Assembly (NCBI GenBank): GCA_900095095.1
Contig: FMBT01000328.1
Coordinates: forward strand, 1-64,000
Direction: 5' to 3'
From: Fragilariopsis cylindrus CCMP1102
Taxonomy: Eukaryota > Bacillariophyta > Bacillariophyceae > Bacillariales > Bacillariaceae
DNA length: 64,000 bases
Part shown: positions 12,029 through 24,300 of the stretch, in pieces
Position numbering within the stretch: position 1 is the first letter of the stretch
Layout: every line of letters starts with the position of its first letter
Translations under genes and position numbers: made by a program
Notes under the pieces: model-generated
The model's database searches: none
What the model was told of the DNA's origin: nothing
The model's input: only the letters and a program-made list of their open reading frames with translations

Positions 12029-12378
12029 TGTAACATCAATGCCGCATAATACTGTCTTGATAGCGCCAAACTTTTTTGCTTGTCACTTACACACTAACGT
12101 TACACGCCGATAATAAATATAAGTAAGAAAGAGAATATTTTCAGTATTGTACGTACCTGTAATAAAGCTTCTTTACCCTCACATAAAATCATTCTAATTT
12201 CGACTTTCCCTTTCCATTACCGTACAACAACTTAATTCAAACACCTTTTGTTTGATGAAAGTAAACCAAAGAAAGGGTCATATTCTAAGCGAAAACATTT
12301 AATACAATCACCAGAAACTTTAAAAAACAAAACAAAAAAGTTAAAACATATAAACTAGATTCTAGTTCAGAGAAGAAG

Positions 12379-15300
12379 ATGCGTCTCGTCGTCGTCAACG
12401 TCTTGTCTCTACTTGCAACAATCGGATACTTCCCAAGTTTTGGCGAAGCATCTGTTGCTAACGAAGGATGTTCTCATCTAACCGAACCCATTTGGAAGGA
12501 AACTATTGGAAATGGAAGTGATTTCCCCTTCGACGTATCTACCGTTACTATTACCGGTCAACACGTCGATGAGGTTACCTTTCATACTTCACAACTTTGG
12601 AATGAAAATGGTCTTCCCATGGTCGCCGTCCATTTTCGAACGTTGGATGGAGATGAACAATGTTCAATGGAAACTATGGACGTTGAAAACGCCTTGATCC
12701 CGTTCGGAACTACAAAGGATTATACAGCCCAGTGTTCGTATGGGTATGCCGAAATTGGTGTTTATATTTATGTCGGTGACGAGGAAACTTTTGATATTGA
12801 CGAATGCGAATCTTGCTCTGCACCAGATAACAACTACGTTGGTTACTATCTATCTCTACCTTGTGTTCCTGTTTGTGAACCAACTACTCTTGACTGTTTC
12901 AGTGAACCAACGGTTCATCTTGCTGATATTGGTCACGAATCGAAATGTATTTACAACAGCAGCCCAATCATGACAGAAGCTACGAGCATGAAGACCGATT
13001 CTGTGGAATTCCTTATTGCAAACACGTGGAGTACAGATATTTCCGCTCTGTCCGTATATTACACGAACGCGATGGGTGAACCAGAATGTGACGTACTTAA
13101 TAATATGGAGGGATTTTCTGAGACTGTTCTGATGGAGGCATTTTGCGAACATGGTATGGCGGAAGTTATCGTTCAAGTTCATTCGAATGATATTAACCAT
13201 ATTGCGGAATATATCCCTGATGTTTGTAGTACCCCATCGGATATGGGTACATGTTCCTACGAGTTTATCGTTCCCTGCGTAGCTGGGGAAGTTTGTTATA
13301 CCGAACCACCCACTTCGTTCCCAACTGGTCTACCGACCCTGGAAGAATTACCAGTTATTCCTCCACCGACTGACGCTCCATTCGACTGTACAGCGCTTTC
13401 AGATCCTATCTGGCAGGAAACCACCGGTAACGAAAAATTTCCATACGATAACGAGTTTGTTACAATCCTTGAGCAGAATGTTGATGATGTTGTATTCTCT
13501 GTTTCTCAACTTTGGAACAAATTGGGTGTCCCAATGTTTGCTGTTTCTCACAGATCTTCTAACAGCGAAGATCTATGTTCAATGGAAACAATTGATGATG
13601 GTACCCTGATTCCGTATGATTCATCTAAGACCTATACGTCCAAGTGTACAATGGGATATGCAGAAATTGCTATTTTTGTTTATGTTGGACCAAATGATGT
13701 CTTTGATGTTGAGGAATGCGAGGCATGTGCTGCTCCTGATAATAACTACGTTGGTTACTATCTCTCTCTTCCTTGTACACCTGTGTGCGAGATTGGAACT
13801 CCAAGCTGCCTGGATGAACCTACAGTTGTCCTAGCAGATGTTGAACACCAAGCAATGTGTGTGTACGACGAGACACCGATCATGACAGAAACAATTTCCA
13901 TGAAGACTACATCAGTTGAATTTATTATTACCAACACATGGCCTGAAGATATTTCTGCACTGTCAGTGCACTTTATCAATGCTGATGGAGAACCACAATG
14001 CGACACATTTGCAGATATGGAAGGATTCTCAGTGACGTCACAAATCGAGGCGTACTGTTCTGAAGGAATTGCTGAAGTGGGTATCCAAATCTACTCAAGT
14101 ATATTGACTATATTTCTGGTATCCTCCCTGATGCTTGCCAAGCACCTGACGGTATGGGGCACTGTTCCTATGAATTCGTGATCCCATGTATGGAAGATCC
14201 AGATTGCAATCCTATAGCTCCCACTGATCTTCCTACCACTGCACCTTATGACTGCGTTGAGCTCTCTAATCCTATTTGGCATGAAACGACTGGAAGTCAA
14301 GACTTCCCCTACAACGAGAGAGTTGTTAATATCTTAGAGCAGAATGTGAACGAGATTAAGTTTACTATCTCTCAAATTTGGAATAAAATTGGCGTCCCGA
14401 TGTTTGCTGTTATGTACAGAACTACTGATGGGGACGAACAATGCTCAATGGAAACTATGGACGAAGGTCAAACATTGATTCCATACGAGACCACCGAAGT
14501 TTACGAAGCCCAGTGTACGGAAGGATACGCAGAAATCGTTGTGTACGCATACGTTGGTTCAGGAGATAACTTTGATCCAGAAGAATGCGAGGCCTGCTCA
14601 GCACCAGATGAAAATTATGTCGCATACGTAATTTCTCTCCCTTGTATTCCTATTTGTAAGCCAGAGATTCCAGATTGTTACGAAGACCCATTACTTGTTC
14701 TTGCTGATATCGACCATGAATCGATGTGTATTTACGATGAGAGACCAATTCAGTCTGATATTACTTCCATGATAACTGATTCTGTGGCATTTACAGTATC
14801 AAATACCTGGCCACAGGGAATAGAAGAATTGTCTATTTATTACAACAACAAGTTAGGAGAGCCGCAATGTCAAACAAGAAGAATGGACGATCTTGAGATT
14901 TCCTCTCCGATTGAAACGTTCTGTATCAATGGAATGGCCGAAGTAATTATTCAAGTACATTCACCGATGATTAATCATGTTGCTGATAAGATGCTTGAAG
15001 GATGTGCAAGGCCAAAAGAAATGGGAACGTGCTCTTACGAGTTTGTTGTTCCTTGTATTGCTATCGCTGATGGCCCTTGTGGTGTCCCCGAGTCAGTATT
15101 AGCGCCTATGACCGAAAACCCATCGCTATCCCCGTCGTCATCACCGTCGTCATTTCCATCAAGAGGACCAACAACGTCCCCTTCGACGATCCCAACGTTA
15201 AGTCCAAGTTCTAGTCCAAGCGCATCTCCAAGTGGAGGTCCAAGTGCCTCACCGTCAGCAAGTCCAAGTGGTGGTCCAAGTGCTGCCCCATCAGCAAGTC

Positions 15301-18300
15301 CAAGTGGCGGCCCTAGTGCCTCACCATCAGCAAGCCCAAGTGGAGGTCCAAGTGCCTCGCCTTCAGCAAGTCCAAGTGGAGGTCCAAGTGAGTCCCCTAG
15401 TGGTTCGCCATCTAGCAGTCCTTCTGAGTCACCAAGCAGCAAGCCTTCATCATCACCAAGCTCAGCGCCGAGTGGATCACCTAGTGAAGCCCCCAGTGGA
15501 TCATTTTTCCCTAGTTCGGCTCCTAGTGATACACCAACACTAAGTCATGCTCCAAGTGCCTCTCCTAGTGCTAATCCTAGTGAGTCACCAAGTTCTTCTC
15601 CTAGTTCTGCACCAAGTTCCTCTCCTAGTTCTAGTCCAAGTGCGTCACCAAGTGGTGGACCAAGTGGAAGTCCAAGTGCGTCACCAAGTGGTGGACCAAG
15701 TGGAAGTCCAAGTGCGTCACCTAGTGGTGGACCAAGTGGAAGTCCAAGTTCAGCTCCAAGTTCTAGTCCAAGCGCATCTCCAAGTGGAGGTCCAAGTGCC
15801 TCACCGTCAGCAAGTCCAAGTGGTGGTCCAAGTGCTGCCCCATCAGCAAGTCCAAGTGGCGGCCCTAGTGCCTCACCATCAGCAAGTCCAAGTGGAGGTC
15901 CAAGTGCCTCGCCTTCAGCAAGTCCAAGTGGAGGTCCAAGTAAGTCCCCTAGTGGTTCACCTTCTTCCACGCCTACTGCCTATCCAACTTTATCAATGAT
16001 GCCGACAGATTGTTCCATGCCAGCTCCACCAAATGTGATTGCCTCCGTTTGTATGTCTGGTGATACCCAGATTGGTACTAGTCCTATACCAAGTGACTCT
16101 CTTTTTGTTTCCAGTCAAGATGGCGAAAAAGTCGGCTTTACTGTCAGTCAGCAGTGGGTGGAAGAAGGTGGATTGGCAGTCATGTATAGTCCGGATGCTA
16201 TGTCGCCTAGTTGTTCTGTAAAAGGCAACATTATGCTCGGAGAATCTGAATATTTTGAAGGAGAATGTCTCAATGGAATGACAGGAGCTACTATTGTTGT
16301 TTTTATGGAGAAAGATTTTAAACCAGAAGAATGTGAGGCTTGCAATGTGGATGACTTGAGTGATATGGGAGGTGTTTTTTGTGCATACAGAGTAGAAATT
16401 CCATGCGAAACAATAAGTGTTGAATGTGGTGAGCCTAGTGCAGAACCAAGTGGCTCATTCTTTCCAAGTAGTGCACCATCTGGAAGCCCAACAGAAAGTC
16501 CAGCTCCTTCTGCGTCACCATCAACTTCACCATCACACTCACCCAGTAATGCTCCGAGTGCTAGGCCAAGTTCCTCTCCTTGTTCTAGTCCGAGTGCGTC
16601 ACCAAGTGGTGGACCAAGTGGAAGTCCAAGTGCGTCACCTAGTGGTGGACCAAGTGGAAGTCCAAGTTCAGCTCCAAGTTCTAGTCCAAGCGCATCTCCA
16701 AGTGGAGGTCCAAGTGCCTCACCGTCAGCAAGTCCAAGTGGTGGTCCAAGTGCTGCCCCATCAGCAAGTCCAAGTGGCGGCCCTAGTGCCTCACCATCAG
16801 CAAGCCCAAGTGGAGGTCCAAGTGCCTCGCCTTCAGCAAGTCCAAGTGGAGGTCCAAGTGAGTCCCCTAGTGGTTCGCCATCTAGCAGTCCTTCTGAGTC
16901 ACCAAGCAGCAAGCCTTCATCATCACCAAGCTCAGCGCCGAGTGGATCACCTAGTGAAGCCCCCAGTGGATCATTTTTCCCTAGTTCGGCTCCTAGTGAT
17001 ACACCAACACTAAGTCATGCTCCAAGTGCCTCTCCTAGTGCTAATCCTAGTGAGTCACCAAGTTCTTCTCCTAGTTCTGCACCAAGTTCCTCTCCTAGTT
17101 CCAGTCCAAGTGCGTCACCAAGTGGTGGACCAAGTGGAAGTCCAAGTGCGTCACCAAGTGGTGGACCAAGTGGAAGTCCAAGTGCGTCACCTAGTGGTGG
17201 ACCAAGTGGAAGTCCAAGTTCAGCTCCAAGTTCTAGTCCAAGCGCATCTCCAAGTGGAGGTCCAAGTGCCTCACCGTCAGCAAGTCCAAGTGGTGGTCCA
17301 AGTGCTGCCCCATCAGCAAGTCCAAGTGGCGGCCCTAGTGCCTCACCATCAGCAAGCCCAAGTGGAGGTCCAAGTGCCTCGCCTTCAGCAAGTCCAAGTG
17401 GAGGTCCAAGTGAGTCCCCTAGTGGTTCGCCATCTAGCAGTCCTTCTGAGTCACCAAGCAGCAAGCCTTCATCATCACCAAGCTCAGCGCCGAGTGGATC
17501 ACCTAGTGAAGCCCCCAGTGGATCATTTTTCCCTAGTTCGGCTCCTAGTGATACACCAACACTAAGTCATGCTCCAAGTGCCTCTCCTAGTGCTAATCCT
17601 AGTGAGTCACCAAGTTCTTCTCCTAGTTCTGCACCAAGTTCCTCTCCTAGTTCCAGTCCAAGTGCGTCACCAAGTGGTGGACCAAGTGGAAGTCCAAGTG
17701 CGTCACCAAGTGGTGGACCAAGTGGAAGTCCAAGTGCGTCACCTAGTGGTGGACCAAGTGGAAGTCCAAGTTCAGCTCCAAGTTCTAGTCCAAGCGCATC
17801 TCCAAGTGGAGGTCCAAGTGCCTCACCGTCAGCAAGTCCAAGTGGTGGTCCAAGTGCTGCCCCATCAGCAAGTCCAAGTGGCGGCCCTAGTGCCTCACCA
17901 TCAGCAAGCCCAAGTGGAGGTCCAAGTGCCTCGCCTTCAGCAAGTCCAAGTGGAGGTCCAAGTGAGTCCCCTAGTGGTTCGCCATCTAGCAGTCCTTCTG
18001 AGTCACCAAGCAGCAAGCCTTCATCATCACCAAGCTCAGCGCCGAGTGGATCACCTAGTGAAGCCCCCAGTGGATCATTTTTCCCTAGTTCGGCTCCTAG
18101 TGATACACCAACACTAAGTCATGCTCCAAGTGCCTCTCCTAGTGCTAATCCTAGTGAGTCACCAAGTTCTTCTCCTAGTTCTGCACCAAGTTCCTCTCCT
18201 AGTTCCAGTCCAAGTGCGTCACCAAGTGGTGGACCAAGTGGAAGTCCAAGTGCGTCACCAAGTGGTGGACCAAGTGGAAGTCCAAGTGCGTCACCTAGTG

Positions 18301-21300
18301 GTGGACCAAGTGGAAGTCCAAGTTCAGCTCCAAGTTCTAGTCCAAGCGCATCTCCAAGTGGAGGTCCAAGTGCCTCACCGTCAGCAAGTCCAAGTGGTGG
18401 TCCAAGTGCTGCCCCATCAGCAAGTCCAAGTGGCGGCCCTAGTGCCTCACCATCAGCAAGCCCAAGTGGAGGTCCAAGTGCCTCGCCTTCAGCAAGTCCA
18501 AGTGGAGGTCCAAGTGAGTCCCCTAGTGGTTCGCCATCTAGCAGTCCTTCTGAGTCACCAAGCAGCAAGCCTTCATCATCACCAAGCTCAGCGCCGAGTG
18601 GATCACCTAGTGAAGCCCCCAGTGGATCATTTTTCCCTAGTTCGGCTCCTAGTGATACACCAACACTAAGTCATGCTCCAAGTGCCTCTCCTAGTGCTAA
18701 TCCTAGTGAGTCACCAAGTTCTTCTCCTAGTTCTGCACCAAGTTCCTCTCCTAGTTCCAGTCCAAGTGCGTCACCAAGTGGTGGACCAAGTGGAAGTCCA
18801 AGTGCGTCACCAAGTGGTGGACCAAGTGGAAGTCCAAGTGCGTCACCTAGTGGTGGACCAAGTGGAAGTCCAAGTTCAGCTCCAAGTTCTAGTCCAAGCG
18901 CATCTCCAAGTGGAGGTCCAAGTGCCTCACCGTCAGCAAGTCCAAGTGGTGGTCCAAGTGCTGCCCCATCAGCAAGTCCAAGTGGCGGCCCTAGTGCCTC
19001 ACCATCAGCAAGCCCAAGTGGAGGTCCAAGTGCCTCGCCTTCAGCAAGTCCAAGTGGAGGTCCAAGTGAGTCCCCTAGTGGTTCGCCATCTAGCAGTCCT
19101 TCTGAGTCACCAAGCAGCAAGCCTTCATCATCACCAAGCTCAGCGCCGAGTGGATCACCTAGTGAAGCCCCCAGTGGATCATTTTTCCCTAGTTCGGCTC
19201 CTAGTGATACACCAACACTAAGTCATGCTCCAAGTGCCTCTCCTAGTGCTAATCCTAGTGAGTCACCAAGTTCTTCTCCTAGTTCTGCACCAAGTTCCTC
19301 TCCTAGTTCCAGTCCAAGTGCGTCACCAAGTGGTGGACCAAGTGGAAGTCCAAGTGCGTCACCAAGTGGTGGACCAAGTGGAAGTCCAAGTGCGTCACCT
19401 AGTGGTGGACCAAGTGGAAGTCCAAGTTCAGCTCCAAGTTCTAGTCCAAGCGCATCTCCAAGTGGAGGTCCAAGTGCCTCACCGTCAGCAAGTCCAAGTG
19501 GTGGTCCAAGTGCTGCCCCATCAGCAAGTCCAAGTGGCGGCCCTAGTGCCTCACCATCAGCAAGCCCAAGTGGAGGTCCAAGTGCCTCGCCTTCAGCAAG
19601 TCCAAGTGGAGGTCCAAGTGAGTCCCCTAGTGGTTCACCTTCTTCCACGCCTACTGCCTATCCAACTTTATCAATGATGCCGACAGATTGTTATATGAAA
19701 ACACCACCAAAGATAACCAATTCTGTCTGTATGTCTGGAAGCACAACTTTAAGCGCTCGACCAATGCCTCTTGCTGCACTTGTGGTTAATGAACTCAATG
19801 AAGATAAGATTGGGTTTACAGTTAGTCAACAATGGGTTGAAGAAGGTAGATTGGCAGTCATGTATAGTCCGGATGCAATGGTGCCTAGTTGTTCTGTAAA
19901 AGGCAACATTATGCTCGGAGAATCTGAATATTTTGAAGGAGAATGTCTCAATGGAATGACAGGAGCTACTATTGTTGTTTTTATGGAGAAAGATTTTAAA
20001 CCAGAAGAATGTGAGGCTTGCAATGTGGATGACTTGAGTGATATGGGAGGTGTTTTTTGTGCATACAGAGTAGAAATTCCATGCGAAACAATAAGTGTTG
20101 AATGTGGTGAGCCTAGTGCAGAACCAAGTGGCTCATTCTTTCCAAGTAGTGCACCATCTGGAAGCCCAACAGAAAGTCCAGCTCCTTCTGCGTCACCATC
20201 AACTTCACCATCACACTCACCCAGTGATGCTCCGAGTGCTAGGCCAAGTTCCTCTCCTAGTTCTAGTCCGAGTGCGTCACCAAGTGGTGGACCAAGTGGA
20301 AGTCCAAGTGCGTCACCTAGTGGTGGACCAAGTGGAAGTCCAAGTTCAGCTCCAAGTTCTAGTCCAAGCGCATCTCCAAGTGGAGGTCCAAGTGCCTCAC
20401 CGTCAGCAAGTCCAAGTGGTGGTCCAAGTGCTGCCCCATCAGCAAGTCCAAGTGGCGGCCCTAGTGCCTCACCATCAGCAAGCCCAAGTGGAGGTCCAAG
20501 TGCCTCGCCTTCAGCAAGTCCAAGTGGAGGTCCAAGTGAGTCCCCTAGTGGTTCGCCATCTAGCAGTCCTTCTGAGTCACCAAGCAGCAAGCCTTCATCA
20601 TCACCAAGCTCAGCGCCGAGTGGATCACCTAGTGAAGCCCCCAGTGGATCATTTTTCCCTAGTTCGGCTCCTAGTGATACACCAACACTAAGTCATGCTC
20701 CAAGTGCCTCTCCTAGTGCTAATCCTAGTGAGTCACCAAGTTCTTCTCCTAGTTCTGCACCAAGTTCCTCTCCTAGTTCCAGTCCAAGTGCGTCACCAAG
20801 TGGTGGACCAAGTGGAAGTCCAAGTGCGTCACCAAGTGGTGGACCAAGTGGAAGTCCAAGTGCGTCACCTAGTGGTGGACCAAGTGGAAGTCCAAGTTCA
20901 GCTCCAAGTTCTAGTCCAAGCGCATCTCCAAGTGGAGGTCCAAGTGCCTCACCGTCAGCAAGTCCAAGTGGTGGTCCAAGTGCTGCCCCATCAGCAAGTC
21001 CAAGTGGCGGCCCTAGTGCCTCACCATCAGCAAGCCCAAGTGGAGGTCCAAGTGCCTCGCCTTCAGCAAGTCCAAGTGGAGGTCCAAGTGAGTCCCCTAG
21101 TGGTTCGCCATCTAGCAGTCCTTCTGAGTCACCAAGCAGCAAGCCTTCATCATCACCAAGCTCAGCGCCGAGTGGATCACCTAGTGAAGCCCCCAGTGGA
21201 TCATTTTTCCCTAGTTCGGCTCCTAGTGATACACCAACACTAAGTCATGCTCCAAGTGCCTCTCCTAGTGCTAATCCTAGTGAGTCACCAAGTTCTTCTC

Positions 21301-24300
21301 CTAGTTCTGCACCAAGTTCCTCTCCTAGTTCCAGTCCAAGTGCGTCACCAAGTGGTGGACCAAGTGGAAGTCCAAGTGCGTCACCAAGTGGTGGACCAAG
21401 TGGAAGTCCAAGTGCGTCACCTAGTGGTGGACCAAGTGGAAGTCCAAGTTCAGCTCCAAGTTCTAGTCCAAGCGCATCTCCAAGTGGAGGTCCAAGTGCC
21501 TCACCGTCAGCAAGTCCAAGTGGTGGTCCAAGTGCTGCCCCATCAGCAAGTCCAAGTGGCGGCCCTAGTGCCTCACCATCAGCAAGCCCAAGTGGAGGTC
21601 CAAGTGCCTCGCCTTCAGCAAGTCCAAGTGGAGGTCCAAGTGAGTCCCCTAGTGGTTCGCCATCTAGCAGTCCTTCTGAGTCACCAAGCAGCAAGCCTTC
21701 ATCATCACCAAGCTCAGCGCCGAGTGGATCACCTAGTGAAGCCCCCAGTGGATCATTTTTCCCTAGTTCGGCTCCTAGTGATACACCAACACTAAGTCAT
21801 GCTCCAAGTGCCTCTCCTAGTGCTAATCCTAGTGAGTCACCAAGTTCTTCTCCTAGTTCTGCACCAAGTTCCTCTCCTAGTTCCAGTCCAAGTGCGTCAC
21901 CAAGTGGTGGACCAAGTGGAAGTCCAAGTGCGTCACCAAGTGGTGGACCAAGTGGAAGTCCAAGTGCGTCACCTAGTGGTGGACCAAGTGGAAGTCCAAG
22001 TTCAGCTCCAAGTTCTAGTCCAAGCGCATCTCCAAGTGGAGGTCCAAGTGCCTCACCGTCAGCAAGTCCAAGTGGTGGTCCAAGTGCTGCCCCATCAGCA
22101 AGTCCAAGTGGCGGCCCTAGTGCCTCACCATCAGCAAGCCCAAGTGGAGGTCCAAGTGCCTCGCCTTCAGCAAGTCCAAGTGGAGGTCCAAGTGAGTCCC
22201 CTAGTGGTTCACCTTCTTCCACGCCTACTGCCTATCCAACTTTATCAATGATGCCGACAGATTGTTATATGAAAACACCACCAAAGATAACCAATTCTGT
22301 CTGTATGTCTGGAAGCACAACTTTAAGCGCTCGACCAATGCCTCTTGCTGCACTTGTGGTTAATGAACTCAATGAAGATAAGATTGGGTTTACAGTTAGT
22401 CAACAATGGGTTGAAGAAGGTGGATTGGCAGTCATGTATAGTCCGGATGCAATGGTGCCTAGTTGTTCTGTAAAAGGCAACATTATGCTCGGAGAATCTG
22501 AATATTTTGAAGGAGAATGTCTCAATGGAATGACAGGAGCTACTATTGTTGTTTTTATGGAGAAAGATTTTAAACCAGAAGAATGTGAGGCTTGCAATGT
22601 GGATGACTTGAGTGATATGGGAGGTGTTTTTTGTGCATACAGAGTAGAAATTCCATGCGAAACAATAAGTGTTGAATGTGGTGAGCCTAGTGCAGAACCA
22701 AGTGGCTCATTCTTTCCAAGTAGTGCACCATCTGGAAGCCCAACAGAAAGTCCAGCTCCTTCTGCGTCACCATCAACTTCACCATCACACTCACCCAGTG
22801 ATGCTCCGAGTGCTAGGCCAAGTTCCTCTCCTAGTTCTAGTCCGAGTGCGTCACCAAGTGGTGGACCAAGTGGAAGTCCAAGTGCGTCACCTAGTGGTGG
22901 ACCAAGTGGAAGTCCAAGTTCAGCTCCAAGTTCTAGTCCAAGCGCATCTCCAAGTGGAGGTCCAAGTGCCTCACCGTCAGCAAGTCCAAGTGGTGGTCCA
23001 AGTGCTGCCCCATCAGCAAGTCCAAGTGGCGGCCCTAGTGCCTCACCATCAGCAAGCCCAAGTGGAGGTCCAAGTGCCTCGCCTTCAGCAAGTCCAAGTG
23101 GAGGTCCAAGTGAGTCCCCTAGTGGTTCGCCATCTAGCAGTCCTTCTGAGTCACCAAGCAGCAAGCCTTCATCATCACCAAGCTCAGCGCCGAGTGGATC
23201 ACCTAGTGAAGCCCCCAGTGGATCATTTTTCCCTAGTTCGGCTCCTAGTGATACACCAACACTAAGTCATGCTCCAAGTGCCTCTCCTAGTGCTAATCCT
23301 AGTGAGTCACCAAGTTCTTCTCCTAGTTCTGCACCAAGTTCCTCTCCTAGTTCCAGTCCAAGTGCGTCACCAAGTGGTGGACCAAGTGGAAGTCCAAGTG
23401 CGTCACCAAGTGGTGGACCAAGTGGAAGTCCAAGTGCGTCACCTAGTGGTGGACCAAGTGGAAGTCCAAGTTCAGCTCCAAGTTCTAGTCCAAGCGCATC
23501 TCCAAGTGGAGGTCCAAGTGCCTCACCGTCAGCAAGTCCAAGTGGTGGTCCAAGTGCTGCCCCATCAGCAAGTCCAAGTGGCGGCCCTAGTGCCTCACCA
23601 TCAGCAAGCCCAAGTGGAGGTCCAAGTGCCTCGCCTTCAGCAAGTCCAAGTGGAGGTCCAAGTGAGTCCCCTAGTGGTTCGCCATCTAGCAGTCCTTCTG
23701 AGTCACCAAGCAGCAAGCCTTCATCATCACCAAGCTCAGCGCCGAGTGGATCACCTAGTGAAGCCCCCAGTGGATCATTTTTCCCTAGTTCGGCTCCTAG
23801 TGATACACCAACACTAAGTCATGCTCCAAGTGCCTCTCCTAGTGCTAATCCTAGTGAGTCACCAAGTTCTTCTCCTAGTTCTGCACCAAGTTCCTCTCCT
23901 AGTTCTAGTCCAAGTGCGTCACCAAGTTCCTCCTAGTTCAGTCCAAGTGCGTCACCAAGTGGTGGACCAAGTGGAAGTCCAAGTGCGTCACCTAGTGGTG
24001 GACCAAGTGGAAGTCCAAGTTCAGCTCCAAGTTCTAGTCCAAGCGCATCTCCAAGTGGAGGTCCAAGTGCCTCACCGTCAGCAAGTCCAAGTGGTGGTCC
24101 AAGTGCTGCCCCATCAGCAAGTCCAAGTGGCGGCCCTAGTGCCTCACCATCAGCAAGCCCAAGTGGAGGTCCAAGTGCCTCGCCTTCAGCAAGTCCAAGT
24201 GGAGGTCCAAGTGAGTCCCCTAGTGGTTCGCCATCTAGCAGTCCTTCTGAGTCACCAAGCAGCAAGCCTTCATCATCACCAAGCTCAGCGCCGAGTGGAT

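Larger units (their letters stand above)
10876..12378. other. Upstream region of the giant secreted-protein gene
   Basis: No gene is supported. The region contains TA-rich tracts (about 11000-11300), two copies of a GC-rich 15-mer (11777-11791, 11823-11837) and a 23-bp direct repeat (11979-12001, 12006-12028). The last 250 bp before the ATG at 12379 are A-rich, as in other diatom 5' leaders. No TATA box can be fixed with confidence. Confidence 0.5.

Noticed and set aside
6048-12378. tRNA or rRNA genes
   Set aside because: I looked for GGTTCGA-type T-loops with pairing acceptor stems and found none that fold; nothing resembled rRNA.
12379-14181. Treating the first 600 codons as a complete gene
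   Set aside because: The last 38 residues are out-of-frame noise. The B2 module continues in the next frame with its conserved CSYEFVIPC, so the stop follows a frame break.
19223-19648. Possible collagen-like antisense protein
   Set aside because: The Gly/Leu/Pro pattern is merely the reverse complement of PSxx and has no Gly-X-Y periodicity.
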